From the NCBI GenBank assembly GCA_022565415.1, contig JAIUMT010000134.1, forward strand, positions 1 through 8,143: DNA of 8,143 nt, in the 5' to 3' direction. Source of the DNA: Balneolales bacterium (GTDB taxonomy: Bacteria; Bacteroidota; Rhodothermia; Balneolales; HLUCCA01). Under the pieces are notes generated by a model. It did not search any database. It had not been told where the DNA came from and worked only from the letters and a program-made list of their open reading frames with translations. Both the position numbers and the translations under genes were made by a program. The first letter of the stretch is position 1; the number at the start of each line of letters is the position of its first letter. Positions 6,369 through 8,143 of this stretch are shown in pieces.

Positions 6369-7025
6369 TCAGTTCTGTAATCGGAATACAATTGGTAACT
6401 GGAACTGCACCTTAACGGCTTGTCCACGTTGCATACCTGGTGTAAATCGAACACCTTGTACCGCTTCAATAGCAGCTTCATCAGCGCCGCCACCAATACC
6501 ACGAATTACAGTAGGATTGATAACATTTCCGTTCTCATCAACAATGAACTGAAGAACTACACGTCCCTCGATTCCTGCCTTGCGAGCAATTTCCGGGTAG
6601 CGGACGCGATCGTAAATCGCTTGCATACCACCAACTGGCTCAGGCATACGCTCTACAACCACAAAAATTTCCGGCTCATCATCTTCATCAGATGGTGGTG
6701 GAGGTGGTGGTAGATCAAGTGGTCCGTCAAGGTCAATCTCAAATCCTAAATCCAGCATTTCATCTTCCAGGATTTCGTCATTGGGAACTTCAACCGGCAC
6801 TGGTGGACGCGGAGGAGGTGGAGGAGTCTCGATTTGTTCGGTTTGAATAATATCCTCAATCTCTACCAAGTCTTGTTCTGGCGGTGTGAAATCTAATGCG
6901 TCGCCACCGGCCATTGGCGCACGAAATATTCCAACAGCAAGTAATAGAGTTACAATCATACCTGTCTGGAGGTATAAGTTGTAATTCTTACGCAAATCAG
7001 CTTCTGGTTTTTTTCTTTCTTTCAT
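6369..7025 (-). CDS. tonB: TonB-family energy transducer protein
   Basis: The 218-residue product has the TonB layout: a short basic cytoplasmic start (KERKK), one membrane anchor (about 17-36), a periplasmic spacer, and a C-terminal TonB domain (about 130-216) with YPEIARKAGIEGRVV and FIVDENGNV, ending in VKVQFQLPIVFRLQN. TonB proteins pass energy from the proton motive force, through ExbB/ExbD, to outer-membrane receptors. Here the spacer is only about 90 residues, strongly acidic, and holds two polyproline runs (68-72, then 74-75; 106-111) in place of the alternating Pro-Lys part of E. coli TonB. The anchor has no His, unlike the SHLS motif of E. coli TonB. No exbB/exbD or receptor gene is adjacent. 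It appears monocistronic, with a weak AGGG about ten bases before the start. Several TonB paralogues per genome are usual in this phylum, so its partners cannot be named. Confidence 0.88.
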   Translation of the reverse strand: MKERKKPEADLRKNYNLYLQTGMIVTLLLAVGIFRAPMAGGDALDFTPPEQDLVEIEDIIQTEQIETPPPPPRPPVPVEVPNDEILEDEMLDLGFEIDLDGPLDLPPPPPPSDEDDEPEIFVVVERMPEPVGGMQAIYDRVRYPEIARKAGIEGRVVLQFIVDENGNVINPTVIRGIGGGADEAAIEAVQGVRFTPGMQRGQAVKVQFQLPIVFRLQN

Positions 7026-7087
7026 TTGATATTACCCTGTTTTGATTAGTCTTCGGAGGCCAAAATACTACAATTGCAAGCATCTGA

Positions 7088-7095
7088 CAAATCTA
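7088..7095 (-). promoter_or_regulatory. Candidate Bacteroidota-type -7 element for the TonB gene
   Basis: On the minus strand TAGATTTG matches the TAnnTTTG consensus exactly, about 63 bases before the tonB start. The nearest upstream TTTG (complement of 7121-7124) is about 25 bases away, longer than the usual spacing near 19-20, so the assignment is tentative. Confidence 0.35.
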
Positions 7096-7219
7096 CTTTC
7101 GTATTACATATAATTAAATGCAAAAAAAGGTGAAATAGTTTCGTTGTGTTCAAATCTACCCCAACTTCTTTAGCACTCTGTAGACAATAAGCTCAAAAAA
7201 AGTGGCTATGTCTAATGTG

Positions 7220-7235
7220 TAACATGGATATGTTA
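7220..7235. other. Small inverted repeat overlapping the VanZ stop codon
   Basis: TAACAT (7220-7225) and ATGTTA (7230-7235) are separated by GGAT, and the right arm contains the VanZ stop codon. The stem is short and AT-rich, and the nearest T-tract on the minus strand (about 7201-7195) is too far away for a standard intrinsic terminator. Confidence 0.2.
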
Positions 7236-7661
7236 TAACGCTTGTGCTGGTTTGGCTTCAGGCTCGTTTTTAATCAAGCTTCGTTGGATAAGCCTCAAAA
7301 CCAAATATGCCAGTATGCAGCCAAGCGTATTGGCTATCACATCATCCCAACTGGCATATCGTCCGTAGGGAAGAATATATTGAGCTATCTCAATTAACCC
7401 TCCAAACAGTACACCTGCTATTGGAATTGGATACAATGACCGATAAATCTGATGTCTGTAAACCAGCTGAATCAAGCCGAGCAAAAACGTCCAGCCGCCA
7501 AAAATCAAAAAATGCCCCAGTTTATCGTATTGAAACAGCTTTACGTTGGCAATTTTGTCGGATGGAAACGTTGTTAGGTAAATAATTATGAGCGTCCAGA
7601 CGATTATCGCGATTGGTATCGATTTAACCACCAACGGATGTTTAAAAATCGAAGTGTTCAT
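7233..7661 (-). CDS. VanZ-like integral membrane protein
   Basis: The 142-residue protein has four predicted membrane segments (about 13-31, 50-67, 78-97, 108-126), the normal VanZ-like topology. The family residues are visible: DKLGHFLIFGGW (46-57), the buried Glu in GGLIEIAQYILP (87-98), and the following GRYASWDDVIANTLG (100-114). VanZ of enterococci gives low-level teicoplanin resistance, but most homologues have no known role and nothing here suggests antibiotic resistance. Its ATG overlaps the stop of the upstream NAD(P)HX dehydratase gene (ATGA, four bases), so the two are probably co-translated. A 207-base gap separates it from the TonB gene on the same strand. The charged C-terminal tail (KNEPEAKPAQAL) should lie outside the membrane. 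Confidence 0.88.
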   Translation of the reverse strand: MNTSIFKHPLVVKSIPIAIIVWTLIIIYLTTFPSDKIANVKLFQYDKLGHFLIFGGWTFLLGLIQLVYRHQIYRSLYPIPIAGVLFGGLIEIAQYILPYGRYASWDDVIANTLGCILAYLVLRLIQRSLIKNEPEAKPAQAL

Positions 7662-8143
7662 ATAATGTCGAGTGGTTCCGGATATTGATTTCCCTCTTGA
7701 ATTTGTTTGTCGATCGCCAATTTACCGCTCCACAGAGAAAAAATACAACTGTTTGTAGTGGAATTTTGCATCGACCAATACCCGGCAATTTTTCCGGCTA
7801 ATACATCTCCAAATCCCGCTCTGGTGAACGCGGAGTTGTCGTAACCCGTAATCCAGGTGTTTCCCTCAGGATGGCAGATGAAACTCGGAGATCCCTTTGC
7901 CAGAACAACATGGTTGCTCTTTTTAGAAAACTCCTCCGCAAGTGTTAATCGATGATAATCGTGGGTTGGTTTTATGTTGATAATTGATTCCAGTTCGCCG
8001 GGGTGAGGTGTTAGTATGTGCTGAATTGATGAATCACTGGCAAAATCCAGCATTTTTAAGGCATCCGCATCTATAACCATTCCATCTGAGTAACCCTCTA
8101 TGAACGAATTCACAAAGGATTTGGTATCGTCGTTAATTCCCAA
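7658..8143 (-). CDS. nnrD: ADP-dependent NAD(P)H-hydrate dehydratase, C-terminal part (gene runs off the right edge)
   Basis: Only the last 161 codons are in the window; the reading frame is open to the edge, so the true start lies beyond it. The visible part has the ribokinase-like signatures of the YjeF C-terminal domain: VIDADAL, then LTPHPGELE, then a glycine-rich loop AGFGDVLAGKIAG with the expected catalytic Asp in GDVL. The enzyme dehydrates the damaged cofactors NADHX and NADPHX back to NADH and NADPH using ADP (ATP in eukaryotes). In most bacteria it is fused to the NnrE epimerase domain at the N-terminus, which would be outside the window; this cannot be checked here. The usual Ser/Thr before GDVL is Phe in this protein (GFGDVL). 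The stop codon overlaps the vanZ-like start by four bases. Confidence 0.88.
   Translation of the reverse strand: MGINDDTKSFVNSFIEGYSDGMVIDADALKMLDFASDSSIQHILTPHPGELESIINIKPTHDYHRLTLAEEFSKKSNHVVLAKGSPSFICHPEGNTWITGYDNSAFTRAGFGDVLAGKIAGYWSMQNSTTNSCIFSLWSGKLAIDKQIQEGNQYPEPLDII

Noticed and set aside
7233..7661. Teicoplanin resistance gene
   Set aside because: Similarity is to the broad VanZ-like fold only; there is no vancomycin-type resistance cluster around it and most homologues are not linked to resistance.

Overview
This looks like an ordinary chromosomal segment of a member of the Bacteroidota or a close relative (Balneolota/Rhodothermota). The signs are a short TonB-family protein with a DENGNV-type C-terminal domain, a CrtI phytoene desaturase, a TalC/FSA-type transaldolase, starts that follow A/T-rich leaders with almost no Shine-Dalgarno sequence, and at least one good match to the TAnnTTTG -7 promoter element of that group. 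The assignment is inferred from protein flavour and start context, not from a phylogeny. I see no transposase, integrase, phage gene, CRISPR array, toxin-antitoxin pair or defence island.

Layout, left to right: the 3' half of a tRNA-Thr (1-39); a 198-base gap with two perfect inverted repeats; an RlmI-type 23S rRNA methyltransferase (238-1425, +); a 592-base gene-free stretch that opens with a degenerate ~46-bp tandem repeat copying the end of the methyltransferase gene, then turns AT-rich; an RlpA-like septal lipoprotein (2018-2653, +); a stand-alone phytoene desaturase (2735-4219, +); a bidirectional terminator; a transaldolase (5249-4593, -); a divergent promoter region; a coupled pair of a DUF1844 protein and a Nudix hydrolase (5414-6201, +); a second bidirectional terminator; a TonB-family protein (7025-6369, -); and a VanZ-like membrane protein (7661-7233, -) overlapping by four bases the end of a NAD(P)HX dehydratase gene that runs off the right edge.

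The genes do not form one pathway. They cover RNA modification, cell-wall separation, carotenoid synthesis, pentose-phosphate carbon exchange, nucleotide or metabolite housekeeping and outer-membrane energy transduction. Two small operons are supported by overlap: DUF1844-Nudix (TAGTG) and nnrD-vanZ (ATGA). Both convergent junctions (crtI/tal and Nudix/tonB) share one symmetrical hairpin terminator. The most unusual structure is the tandem repeat after the methyltransferase. I found no convincing undescribed system here.
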